From DATCBF01 sp964401995 (GTDB lineage Bacteria > Actinomycetota > Thermoleophilia > Solirubrobacterales > 70-9): DNA of 64,000 nt. The notes under the pieces were generated by a model. It had not been told where the DNA came from and searched no databases. It was given only the letters and a program-made list of their open reading frames with translations. This document shows, piece by piece, positions 16,560 through 24,459 of this stretch; within the stretch, counting starts at the first letter, position 1, and each line of letters opens with the position of its first letter. The translations under genes were made by a program, and so were the position numbers. Where the stretch lies: contig CAYOAP010000002.1 in the NCBI GenBank assembly GCA_964401995.1, forward strand, positions 1-64,000. The letters run 5' to 3'.

Positions 16560-16819
16560 AGGCGCCTCCAGAGCGACGGTGGGCGGGGCTGGGTCTTGCG
16601 CCACTCTTCCTCGGTCGGCAGCCGGCCCGCTTTGCGCTCGGCGAGGACGCAGGCGGTGTGGGCGTGGCGGCGGCGGCTGGTGTCGCCCTCGGGCGCGACC
16701 AGCACGTGCTCGCTCAGCGCCGGCAGGTGGTTGCCGCAGTAGGGGCAGCGGTAGGTGGCCGGCTTGCGATTCTGCGCCGGCCGCATCGACCACCAGCGAG
16801 CTGTCTCGGGCGCGCTCAT
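16538..16819 (-). CDS. Small zinc-ribbon-like protein
   Basis: 93 residues. CPYCGNHLPAL followed by HAHTACVLAERKAGRL suggests one zinc site of the type C-x2-C...H-x3-C. The C terminus is basic. It overlaps the start of the permease gene by 22 nt. Function unknown; it probably binds nucleic acid or acts as a small adaptor. Confidence 0.6.
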   Translation of the reverse strand: MSAPETARWWSMRPAQNRKPATYRCPYCGNHLPALSEHVLVAPEGDTSRRRHAHTACVLAERKAGRLPTEEEWRKTQPRPPSLWRRLCSSFSR

Positions 16820-16851
16820 CTGGCCGATGCTAGAGCGAGGAGGGCTTGGCT

Positions 16852-17739
16852 CTAGGCGCTGGCGCCGAGCTGCGGCGTCTTCGTGCCGCCGCGCAGCTTC
16901 TCGGCCTTGGTCACGACATCGAAGAAGACGTCGTTGCGGCCGCGGCGCATCTGACGGGGGAAGAGGTGGCGGGCGCGGCGGTGGGAGGAGGCCGCGGCCT
17001 GGAAAGCGGCCTCATGGGCGCGGCTCCAGGGGATGCCGAAGATCTCCCGCACCCGCGGTGGCAGCGTGCCCTTGATCACCAGGTTCTGGGTCGCCAGATT
17101 CATCCGCGCGGCGGCCGGCACCGGCTGTTTGAAGGCGACCAGCGGCGCCATCTCCAGCGCGTGCTCGGTCGCGTGCAGGTCGGGCGAGGCGAGCCGCTGG
17201 TCGAGCCAGGCCTTGAACTGGCGGTGGCTGGAGGGGACCTCGCTGCGCGGCAGCCCGAAGAGCTCGCCGAAGCGGACGTAGTCCTGCCAGAGCGCCTCGC
17301 GCTCGCTTTCGGAGAGCGCCCGCACCATCGTCTCGTACATCTCGCGGCCGGAGTCGGCGATCACCGCCAGCGTCCACAGCATCAGCTCGGGGTCGAGCGC
17401 CGAGTAGGCGGTCCCGGCGGCGTGGGCCCCGGCGTCCTCGGGCAGCGTGCCTTTGATCTTCTGGTGCAGCCGGTCCACCGCGCCGAGAACCTCGTCGGCT
17501 TCCGCGCGGGTACCGAGGAAGACGGTCTCCTGGATCTTGGCGGTGCGGGCGAGGCGCTCGAAGGGGCGGTCGCCGGCCTTGGTGCTCAGCATCGTGCCGG
17601 TGTAGGTGAGCGGTTCGAGCGCCCCGATCAGCAGCGCCCGCTGGCCGTAGAGCAGTCCAACGGCGCGGTCGCCGTGGACCCGGCGCGCCATCGAGTGACC
17701 CGGTGGGAAGTAGTAGAGGCCTGCGCCTTTGGCGGTCAC
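16852..17739 (-). CDS. MpaB/DUF2236 oxygenase-family protein
   Basis: 295 residues. The family pattern is present: GDRAVGLLYGQRALLIGALEP near the N terminus, GTMLSTKAGDRPFERLARTAKIQ, YSALDPELMLWTLAVIADS, and the C-terminal IFGIPWSRAHEAAFQAAA. The DUF2236 family includes latex-clearing (rubber) oxygenase and fungal MpaB, many of which bind haem b; a haem ligand cannot be assigned with certainty here. It lies 15 nt downstream of the FtsH-like gene and is probably co-transcribed. Confidence 0.8.
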   Translation of the reverse strand: MTAKGAGLYYFPPGHSMARRVHGDRAVGLLYGQRALLIGALEPLTYTGTMLSTKAGDRPFERLARTAKIQETVFLGTRAEADEVLGAVDRLHQKIKGTLPEDAGAHAAGTAYSALDPELMLWTLAVIADSGREMYETMVRALSESEREALWQDYVRFGELFGLPRSEVPSSHRQFKAWLDQRLASPDLHATEHALEMAPLVAFKQPVPAAARMNLATQNLVIKGTLPPRVREIFGIPWSRAHEAAFQAAASSHRRARHLFPRQMRRGRNDVFFDVVTKAEKLRGGTKTPQLGASA

Positions 17740-17754
17740 GATCGACCGCCGATG

Positions 17755-19371
17755 CTACTCGCCGCGGGAGAGGGCGACAAGCGCCCGGCCGGCCCCGGCG
17801 GAGGGGGCGGGCTCGCGCAGATCGTGCGCGGCAAAGATCTCGTCGAGTTCCTCGCGGGTCAGCGTCTCGCGCTCGAGCGCGTTGGCCGCCAGGTTGTCGA
17901 GGCACTTGCGGTTGGCGTGCAGCAGCTGCCGCGCCCGGCCGTAGGCCTCGCGCGCCAGCGCCATCGCGCCGAGGTCGACGTCGCGCCGGGTCTGGTCGGA
18001 GAGCGCGTAGTCGCCGGTCGGCATCGCGATCGGGGCCTCGCCGGCGGGGTCGGCGGAGACGCCCATCCCGAATTCGGCGACCATCTGCTTGCAGACCAGC
18101 TGCACCCGGTTGAGGTCGTCGACCGCCCCCGAGTAGGACTCGCCGAAGACCAGTTCCTCGGCGGCGCGGCCGCCGAGCAGGGTGACGATCTCGTCGCAGA
18201 GCTGGTTGCGGGACTTCATGTAGCTGTCCTCCTGCGGCGAGTGGCCGACGAAGCCGAGCGCCGGCCCGCGCGGGACGATGCTGAGGATCTCCGGCGGGTC
18301 GAGCCCGAGCAGCCGCCGGCAGAGCGCGTGGCCCGCCTCGTGGTAGGCGACGATGCGGCGCTCCTTGGAGCTCAGGCGGCGCGCCTGCTGGGAGCCGACC
18401 GCCTGGCGCAGCAGCGCCTCGTCGAGGTCGTCGCGGCTGATCGACTTGCGCTCGGCCCGCCCGGCGATGACCGCCGCCTCGTTGAGCGAGTTGGCGAGCT
18501 GGGCGCCGGTCATCCCGGTGGTCTTGCGGGCGACGTCGGTGAGGTCGAGGTCGGGGCCGAGCGGCTTGCCTTTGGCGTGGGCCTTGAGGATCGCCTCGCG
18601 GCCGTCGCGGTCGGGCGGCGCGACCAGCACCTGGCGGTCGAAGCGGCCCGGCCGCAGCAGCGCATGGTCGAGCTTGTCGACGTTGTTGGAGGCGGCGATC
18701 ACGATCACCGTGCCGGAGTCGCGCTCGAAGCCGTCGAGCTCGACCAAGAGCTGGTTCAGGGCCTGCTCTCGCTCGCTGGTGCCGCCGTCGCCGCCACCAC
18801 CGCTGCGGGCGCCGCCGACGGCGTCGAGCTCGTCGATGAAGATCACGGCGCGGCCCGACTTGCGCGCCTCCTTGAAGAGCCGGCGGATGCGGGCGGCGCC
18901 GCGGCCGACGAACATCTCGACGAAGCTCGAGCCCGAGGCGGCGAAGAAGTCGACCCCGGCCTGGGCGGCGACGGCGCGGGCCAGCATCGTCTTGCCGGTG
19001 CCGGGAGGGCCGAACAGCAGCACCCCGCGCGGGGGCTTGGCCCCGAGCGCCTTGAAGCGGTCCGGGTCGCGCAGCCATTCGGCGACGTCCATCAGCTCGT
19101 CTTTGGCGGCGTCGACGCCCTGCACGTCCTCCCAGAGGACAGGCGTCGTCTTGCTCGCCTTGACCGTCTCCGGCCTGGTCGAGCCCATCGTCCCCCGCAG
19201 CAGCAGGACGAAGATCGCCAGCAGCCCGAACATGAAGACGACCCCGAAGACGGGGTACCAGTTGAAGGCGAATTCCTCGATGTTGGCGCTGACGATCAGC
19301 GCGTGTAGGAGTCCCAGGCCCGGCATCAGGCCAGCCAGTCTGGGGGTTTGAAGCCAAACCGCCAATCGCAC
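17755..19371 (-). CDS. ftsH: FtsH-like AAA+ membrane metalloprotease, short form
   Basis: ATP-dependent membrane protease. 538 residues from GTG 19371 (or 523 from ATG 19326). One clear membrane segment (about 41-58) replaces the usual two with a periplasmic domain. The AAA module has Walker A GPPGTGKT (121-128), pore loop FVEMFVGRGAARIRRLF, Walker B VIFIDELDAVG, and LLRPGRFDRQVLV. The protease part has HEAGH (344-348) and the third zinc ligand in SGAVDDLNRVQ. A Gly-rich insertion follows Walker B. It lies between the FHA protein and the DUF2236 gene on the same strand. Confidence 0.9.
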   Translation of the reverse strand: MRLAVWLQTPRLAGLMPGLGLLHALIVSANIEEFAFNWYPVFGVVFMFGLLAIFVLLLRGTMGSTRPETVKASKTTPVLWEDVQGVDAAKDELMDVAEWLRDPDRFKALGAKPPRGVLLFGPPGTGKTMLARAVAAQAGVDFFAASGSSFVEMFVGRGAARIRRLFKEARKSGRAVIFIDELDAVGGARSGGGGDGGTSEREQALNQLLVELDGFERDSGTVIVIAASNNVDKLDHALLRPGRFDRQVLVAPPDRDGREAILKAHAKGKPLGPDLDLTDVARKTTGMTGAQLANSLNEAAVIAGRAERKSISRDDLDEALLRQAVGSQQARRLSSKERRIVAYHEAGHALCRRLLGLDPPEILSIVPRGPALGFVGHSPQEDSYMKSRNQLCDEIVTLLGGRAAEELVFGESYSGAVDDLNRVQLVCKQMVAEFGMGVSADPAGEAPIAMPTGDYALSDQTRRDVDLGAMALAREAYGRARQLLHANRKCLDNLAANALERETLTREELDEIFAAHDLREPAPSAGAGRALVALSRGE

Positions 19372-19413
19372 ATCTGTCCAATGTGCAGGAAATCGCTAAA
19401 GGATGTCGGGCGG

Positions 19414-20070
19414 CTAGAGGTCGCGTTTGGCGACTACGCCGCTCTGCAGCGCCCGCTCGACCAGGGCGACGCGCTTCTGGTTCTGCGGCAGCGCCTCGAC
19501 CCCGAGCTTCTCGAAGAGGGCGCGCATGTGGGTCTTGACCGCGTCGACGCTGAGGTGCAGCTCGGCGCCGATCGCCTGGTTGGTGGCCGGGGTGGCGAAG
19601 GCGCCGCCGTCTTTATAAGGGCGGCAGAGGGCGAGCAGGACGCGGCGCTGGGCGGGGGAGACGGTGGCCGCCGCTGGCACCTCGCCGGCGAGCACGGTCG
19701 CTTCCGGGGCGGACTCGCCCGGGCGGCGGTAGAGGACGGTGGTGCGGCCGAAGCGCAGGGTGTCGCCGTCGCGCAGGCGGCGCCGGCCCTGGACCCGCTC
19801 TTCGTTGACGAAGGAGCCGTTGCGGGAGAGGCCGTCGTCGAGCAGGGTGCACTCGTCGCGGACCACCTCGATCTGGGCATGCAGGGCGGAGACCTCCTCG
19901 TCCCAGTCGAGGCGGACGTCGGCCGAGCCGCCGCGGCCGACCCAGAGCTCGGTCGTCCCCTCCTGCACGGCGACGATCCGCTGCGCGTCGCCGCCGTCGC
20001 GGAAGACGAGGAAGGGGTGGCCCTCGCGCTCGGCTTCGATCTGGGCCTTGAGCTCGGGGGCGCTGGTCAT
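19414..20070 (-). CDS. FHA-domain protein with C-terminal helix-turn-helix
   Basis: 218 residues. The FHA phosphothreonine-binding domain (about 20-115) shows LWVGRGGSADVRLDWD, VSALHAQI and SRNGSFVNEERV. The C-terminal part (about 135-210) has NQAIGAELHLSVDAVKTHMRALFEKLGV, a LuxR-like/winged helix. It could couple Ser/Thr-kinase signalling to transcription. No kinase is in the window. It lies 42 nt upstream of the FtsH-like gene on the same strand. Confidence 0.85.
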   Translation of the reverse strand: MTSAPELKAQIEAEREGHPFLVFRDGGDAQRIVAVQEGTTELWVGRGGSADVRLDWDEEVSALHAQIEVVRDECTLLDDGLSRNGSFVNEERVQGRRRLRDGDTLRFGRTTVLYRRPGESAPEATVLAGEVPAAATVSPAQRRVLLALCRPYKDGGAFATPATNQAIGAELHLSVDAVKTHMRALFEKLGVEALPQNQKRVALVERALQSGVVAKRDL

Positions 20071-20098
20071 CGCGCTGATCCTAAGACCCGCGCTGGCA

Positions 20099-20120
20099 AG
20101 GGGTGAGCAGGTTCACCCCT
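20099..20120. promoter_or_regulatory. 8-bp inverted repeat in divergent promoter region
   Basis: AGGGGTGA, 6 nt, TCACCCCT. It lies between the divergent FHA gene and the secreted-protein gene, 79 nt before the latter's ATG, as expected for an operator or a hairpin in the mRNA leader. Confidence 0.4.
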
Positions 20121-20198
20121 GGGGTCTCTGGTTGGAACCGCTGCGCCGGGCGAAGCTGGTTCCAGACAGCAAGTCCAAACGCAAACAGGAGGATCACG

Positions 20199-20846
20199 AT
20201 GAACAACTCAAGCCCTACAGCCCGCAAGATCGCCCGCAGCACCGGCCTGCTCGCCGCCCTCGCCAGCGTCGCCCTGATGGTCGCCCCGGCCGCCGGCATC
20301 GCCTCGGCCCCGGTCAAGTTCGGCGCCAAGCTGAACCCGACGGTGCAGCCGTCCAACTCGCTGCCCGGCCTCACCTGCAACCAGACCGCGACCCCCGGCC
20401 CCGCCTGCACGATGATCCAGAACGAAGCCTACGGCCGCCCCGACGGCGGCGAACTGGCCCCGAAGACCGGCACGATCAAGAAGATCCGGCTGATCGCCGG
20501 CGGCCCTGGCAGCTTCAAGCTCCAGATCGCCAAGGTCAAGCGCTCGACCGCGTTCACGACCGATGACGCCAAGGTCGTCTACACCGGCCCGACGATCTCC
20601 TACACGGGCCAGACCGAAGCCAACTACGACAGCGGCAGCTACAAGGTCGAGTCCTTCCCGGTCAACGTCCCGGTCCAGAAGGGCCAGCAGCTCGCCCTGC
20701 GCGGCAACATCACCTCGATGATCCGCTGCTCCTCGGGCGGCCGCAACACCCTGCTCTACACACCGTCGCTGATGTCCGGTGGCCCCTTCACCGCCGCCAG
20801 CAGCACCGACGGCTGCTGGATCCTGATGGAAGCGGTCATCAAGTAG
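20199..20846 (+). CDS. Secreted protein of unknown function
   Basis: 215 residues. ATG 20199 is fixed by a perfect AGGAGG (20187-20192) six bases upstream and by the signal peptide that follows (KIARSTGLLAALASVALMVAP, cleavage near IASA). The mature part is beta-rich with four cysteines (LTCNQTATPGPACT, MIRCSSGG, DGCWILMEAVIK). No domain is recognised. The strong ribosome site suggests high expression. A good terminator follows. Confidence 0.75.
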   Translation: MNNSSPTARKIARSTGLLAALASVALMVAPAAGIASAPVKFGAKLNPTVQPSNSLPGLTCNQTATPGPACTMIQNEAYGRPDGGELAPKTGTIKKIRLIAGGPGSFKLQIAKVKRSTAFTTDDAKVVYTGPTISYTGQTEANYDSGSYKVESFPVNVPVQKGQQLALRGNITSMIRCSSGGRNTLLYTPSLMSGGPFTAASSTDGCWILMEAVIK

Positions 20847-20870
20847 CCCCCGCCCACTCCCTGGCAGACG

Positions 20871-20896
20871 AGAGGCCCCGCTCCGGCGGGGCCTCT
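20871..20896 (+). terminator. Rho-independent terminator
   Basis: AGAGGCCCCGC, loop TCCG, GCGGGGCCTCT: a perfect 11-bp stem followed by TTCTC, 24 nt after the stop of the secreted-protein gene. Confidence 0.8.
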
Positions 20897-20901
20897 TCTC
20901 G

Positions 20902-20946
20902 TGAGATTGCGTATGACCCCTCTATGCGGGGCTAAACGCAATCTCA
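20902..20946 (-). terminator. 11-bp inverted repeat at the 3' end of the MBL gene
   Basis: TGAGATTGCGT (20902-20912) and ACGCAATCTCA (20936-20946) are perfect reverse complements enclosing a smaller CCCC/GGGG hairpin. One arm contains the stop codon of the minus-strand gene. It probably terminates transcription from that side. Confidence 0.55.
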
Positions 20947-21693
20947 GCCGCGTTCGACCTGGGAGCCGCCGACGATCGCGTCCTCTCCCGTGTCCCCGAA
21001 GAGGACCCAGGCCTTGTTGCCGCCGTCGTAGTCGGGCGCCCACAGCTTCAGGGTCGCCTCGCGGCCCCAGACCGTGCACTGCTCGTCGCCCTCGCTGTCG
21101 AGGCCGCGCCAGATCCGCACGAAGGGGTTGCCCTCCCACTCGGCGCCGATCGTGGTCGGCTCGCGGTGGCCGGGGTGGACCGTGGTCTGCGGCGGCAGCT
21201 TCATCAGCCGCTCCATCACCGAGGACTTGAGGTCGGCGAAGCCGCTTGCGCCCGGCGCCATCGTGCCGCCGACCGTGCCCTTGAAGAGGACGTCGGCGGT
21301 GAAGACGTCGCTGTCGTTGACGAGGAAGGCGAGGTGGCCGGCGGCGTGGCCGGGAGTGAGGATTGCTTCGAAGTCGAGGCCGCCGGTGCTGAGCCTGCCA
21401 CCGTCGGCGATCGTCTCGGCGACCTCCTCCTCGATCTCGGCCGCGGTCTCCGCGTGGGCGACCATCGGCACGCCGCCGAGCTGCTCGCGGGCGGCAGCGA
21501 GGCCGGCGATGTGGTCGCCGTGGGGGTGGGTGATGAGGATGTGGGTGATCTCGATCCCGTCGCTCTCGGCGCGCGCCAGCAGGGGGGCGAGGTCGTCGTT
21601 GCCGTCGATCAGCACGCCCTTGCCGCTGTCAGGGTCGGCGACGAGGTAGGCGTTGGACAGCCACTGCGGGTTCTCGGTGCGCTCGATGATCAC
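20944..21693 (-). CDS. MBL-fold metallo-hydrolase
   Basis: 249 residues of the metallo-beta-lactamase fold, glyoxalase-II-like branch. The zinc ligands are clear: THPHGDHIAG (H-x-H-x-D-H), LTPGHAAGHLAF, the bridging Asp near FTADVLFKG, and VHPGHREPT. YLVADPDSGKGVLIDGN opens the domain. Glyoxalase II-like members hydrolyse glutathione or mycothiol thioesters, but the substrate is not evident. An extra C-terminal strand region (about 200-249) is unassigned. Confidence 0.88.
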   Translation of the reverse strand: MIIERTENPQWLSNAYLVADPDSGKGVLIDGNDDLAPLLARAESDGIEITHILITHPHGDHIAGLAAAREQLGGVPMVAHAETAAEIEEEVAETIADGGRLSTGGLDFEAILTPGHAAGHLAFLVNDSDVFTADVLFKGTVGGTMAPGASGFADLKSSVMERLMKLPPQTTVHPGHREPTTIGAEWEGNPFVRIWRGLDSEGDEQCTVWGREATLKLWAPDYDGGNKAWVLFGDTGEDAIVGGSQVERG

Positions 21694-21740
21694 TCGACTG
21701 CTCCCTCCGGGTTGCTGGCGTCCTCCAACTCTCCCAGAAC

Positions 21741-22499
21741 TCAGGCGGCAGCTGGGACCGAGCTGCCTTCGAGCAGGGTGGCGGCGACCAGCTCCGGGTC
21801 ATCCCACATCGGCGTGTGGCCGACGCCGGGCAGCTCGACGTAGCGGGCGTCGGCGGGGCGCCGCTCCGGCCGCGGCGGGGCGACGAGGCGGTCGAGTGCT
21901 CCCCAGGCGAGGGTGACCGGCACGTCCTCGGGGTAGTCGGCGGGCTCGAAGACGTGGGTCCGCATCGCTTTGTTGGCGCCGTCGTAGCCGTTGGAGTCGA
22001 TCCAGCCGAGGACCAGCTCGCGGCCGGCGGCGGCGGGGATGCGCTCCGGCTTGGCAGCGAAGGTGGCGAGCATCCGCTCGCGCGCCGGCCGCGAGCGCAG
22101 CGCCAGGGCGACAAGCGGGCGCAGCCGCCGGGCCCAGCGCCGCGAGTCGACCTTGCGGTCGCCGAGCGGTCGGCGCCAGAGGCCGGCGGGGGAGAGGGCG
22201 GTGACCGAGGCAGCCCAGCCGGCGCGGCCCATTTCCAGCGCTGCCCAGCCGCCGAGCGAGTTGCCGGCAACGTGGGGACGCTCGATCCCGAGCTGCTCGC
22301 AGCACTGGTGGATCGCCGCCGCCAGGTTGGCCGCGGTCGGCTCGACCCCGGCCGGAAGGCCGGGCGCCTTGCCGAACCCCGGCATGTCGAGGACTGTGAC
22401 CTCGCGCTCCGGCGCGAGCAGCTCGATCACCGGGTCCCAGACCCGGGTCGACGCCCCCAGCCCGTGCAGGAGCAGGAGCGGCTCGCCGCTCACCGCCAC
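21741..22499 (-). CDS. Alpha/beta-hydrolase
   Basis: 252 residues. LLLLHGLGASTRVWDP (oxyanion hole), LDMPGFGKA, and the nucleophile elbow AGNSLGGWAA with its catalytic Ser. The Asp is probably in WGALDRLV and the His in GVGHTPMWDD, so the triad is complete. It overlaps the downstream end of the cyclopropane-synthase-like gene by 10 nt and may belong to the lipid operon, perhaps as an acyl or lipid esterase. Confidence 0.88.
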   Translation of the reverse strand: MAVSGEPLLLLHGLGASTRVWDPVIELLAPEREVTVLDMPGFGKAPGLPAGVEPTAANLAAAIHQCCEQLGIERPHVAGNSLGGWAALEMGRAGWAASVTALSPAGLWRRPLGDRKVDSRRWARRLRPLVALALRSRPARERMLATFAAKPERIPAAAGRELVLGWIDSNGYDGANKAMRTHVFEPADYPEDVPVTLAWGALDRLVAPPRPERRPADARYVELPGVGHTPMWDDPELVAATLLEGSSVPAAA

Positions 22500-23683
22500 C
22501 CCGGCTTCGCAAAAAGGGCCTGCACGTCGGCGATCCGGCGCTCGCGGAAGCCCGCCTCCGAGGAGCTCAGATAGAAGGTCCAGAGGCGGCGGAAGCGGTC
22601 GTCGTAGCCGCGGGCGCGGAGCTGGTCCCAGGCGCCGAGGAAGCGCTCGCGCCAGGCGGCGAGAGTCGGCGGGTAGTGGGCGGTGATGTCCTCGGTCCAG
22701 ACCGGCCGCATGCTCGTCACCCGCTGCAGGCAGTCGGCGATCAATCCGTTGGAGGGCAGGCAGCCGCCGGGGAAGACGTGGGTGTTGGCGAAGCTGCGCG
22801 CGCCCTTCTCCGCCTCGTAGATGCGGTCGTCGATCGTGATCGCCTGCAGCAGCATCAGCCCATCGTCGCTGAGCAGGCTGTCGCAGCGCTGGAAGAACTC
22901 GTCGAAGTGCTGCCAGCCGACTGCCTCGATCATCTCGACCGAGACCAGCTTGTCGAAGCGGCCGTCGAGGTCGCGGTAGTCCTCGAGCAGGACGGTGACC
23001 CGGTCGTCGAGCCCGGCCTCGCTCACCCGGTGCCGCGCCAGCGCGTGCTGTTCGCGCGAGATCGTCGTCGTCGTCACCCGGCAGCCGCGCTCGCGGGCGA
23101 CGTGGACGGCGAGCCCGCCCCAGCCGGCGCCGATCTCCAGCAGATGGTCGTCGGGGTCGAGCTGCAGTCGCTCGCAGATGCGGTCGAGCTTGGCGATCTG
23201 GGCCTGCTCGAGGTCGGCGCCCTCGTCCGGGAACCAGGCGCAGGAGTACATCATCTGCTCGTCGAGGAAGGCGGCGAAGAGGTCGTTGCCGAGGTCGTAG
23301 TGGGCGGAGATGTTCTCGCGGGCGCCGCGCCGCGAGTTCTCCGGGACCAGGCGCCGCGCCCGGTGCAGAAGGCCGCGCGGCCGGACGATCGCGCCGCGCA
23401 GGCGGCCGGGCCGCTGCAGCTCGCGGGCGGCGATCCGGATCAGGGTGACGAGGTCATCGGTCTCCCAAAGGCCGTCGACGTAGGTCTCGCCGAGGCCGAG
23501 GCTGCCGCGCAGCGGGCCGCGCCAGGCTGCCGGGTCGTGGACGGTGACCGTCGCCCGCAGCTCGGCGTCGGTGGGGCCGAAGGCGCGGGCGCGGCCGTCC
23601 TCAACGACCTCGATCCGGCCGCTGCGCAGGCGGCTCAGCACCTGGGAGACGGCGGCGCGGGCGGCTGTGTCGCGCACGCTCAC
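22490..23683 (-). CDS. Cyclopropane-fatty-acyl-phospholipid synthase family methyltransferase
   Basis: 397 residues. SAM-dependent transfer of a methylene or methyl group to unsaturated acyl chains of membrane lipids. Family features: ENISAHYDLGNDLFAAFLD, MMYSCAWFPDEG, LEIGAGWGGLAVH (SAM), VTTTTISREQ, SVEMIEAVGWQHFDEFF and FVFPGG-type NTHVFPGGCLPS. It overlaps the DUF1365 gene upstream by 4 nt, and the flavoprotein lies before that. This gene trio recurs in many bacteria in connection with modified membrane fatty acids. Confidence 0.9.
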   Translation of the reverse strand: MSVRDTAARAAVSQVLSRLRSGRIEVVEDGRARAFGPTDAELRATVTVHDPAAWRGPLRGSLGLGETYVDGLWETDDLVTLIRIAARELQRPGRLRGAIVRPRGLLHRARRLVPENSRRGARENISAHYDLGNDLFAAFLDEQMMYSCAWFPDEGADLEQAQIAKLDRICERLQLDPDDHLLEIGAGWGGLAVHVARERGCRVTTTTISREQHALARHRVSEAGLDDRVTVLLEDYRDLDGRFDKLVSVEMIEAVGWQHFDEFFQRCDSLLSDDGLMLLQAITIDDRIYEAEKGARSFANTHVFPGGCLPSNGLIADCLQRVTSMRPVWTEDITAHYPPTLAAWRERFLGAWDQLRARGYDDRFRRLWTFYLSSSEAGFRERRIADVQALFAKPGWR

Positions 23684-24459
23684 GGGGCCAGGAACCCCTT
23701 CGGCTTGCGGCCTTCGGGGTGGGGGAAGTAGCGCGCGCCCTTCAGCTTCAGGCGCAGCGTCTGGGCGTAGATCTTGGCGACGACCTGCAGCGACATCGCC
23801 GGATAGCGGGCCAGCATCCTGTTCATCAGGCCGCGGCTGAGCTCGCGGCGGCGCAGCGAGAGCGTCGCGTCGAATGCCTTGCCGCCGCCGCTCTCGGGCC
23901 GCGACTCGATCTGGACGACGAGCTCGCGGCCGGGCTCGGTCGCGCGGAAGGCATAGGTCTGGTCCATCCCCATCAGCGGCGAGACGTGCAGCTCCTTGTC
24001 GAGCTCGTCGGCGAGCACCTTGCCCTGATTCTCCCCCCGGACGAGGACATACGGGTGGGCTTCGCCCCAGGGGATGTTGGTGACGTCGGCGATCACCGCT
24101 TCCACCCTCTCACCGGCCGGGTCGAAGCAGTAGTAGAAGCTGACCGGGTTGAAGCTGTGGCCGAGGTAGCGCAGGCTGGTCAGCAGCCGGACCGGGCCGG
24201 CCAGCTCCTGCCCGGTCGCCGCGCGCACGGTCTCGCGGGCGCACTCGGCCAGTGGCCGCGCCGGGTCGCCCATGAAATCCTCGCGGCGGAAGCGGGCGGG
24301 AGCGGGGCGGCGGGCCGACCAGAGTGGGTAGGGGTCGAGCACCGCGGGCAGCTCGTCGAGGTCGAGGTACATCAAGAAGTGCGGGTAGCGGAAAGAGTGC
24401 TCGACCGGCTCGAAGCGCCGGTGGCGGATCGTCCCCTCGTATAGGGCCGAGGCGGTCAT
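23680..24459 (-). CDS. DUF1365 family protein
   Basis: 259 residues from ATG 24459. Conserved DUF1365 features: YEGTIRHRRFEPVEHSF, FRYPHFLMYLDLDEL, LTSLRYLGHSFNPVSFYYCFD, EAVIADVTNIPWGEAH and KELHVSPLMGMDQTY. Its biochemical role is not established; it is routinely found between a flavin amine-oxidase-like gene and a cyclopropane-synthase gene, as here. ATGA overlap (4 nt) with the upstream flavoprotein and 4-nt overlap with the downstream methyltransferase show a tight operon. Confidence 0.9.
   Translation of the reverse strand: MTASALYEGTIRHRRFEPVEHSFRYPHFLMYLDLDELPAVLDPYPLWSARRPAPARFRREDFMGDPARPLAECARETVRAATGQELAGPVRLLTSLRYLGHSFNPVSFYYCFDPAGERVEAVIADVTNIPWGEAHPYVLVRGENQGKVLADELDKELHVSPLMGMDQTYAFRATEPGRELVVQIESRPESGGGKAFDATLSLRRRELSRGLMNRMLARYPAMSLQVVAKIYAQTLRLKLKGARYFPHPEGRKPKGFLAP

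Noticed and set aside
16846..19308. 820-codon plus-strand frame opposite FtsH/DUF2236
   Set aside because: Antisense to two well-supported genes, with no domain and a repetitive Leu/Gly/Val/Arg/Asp composition.
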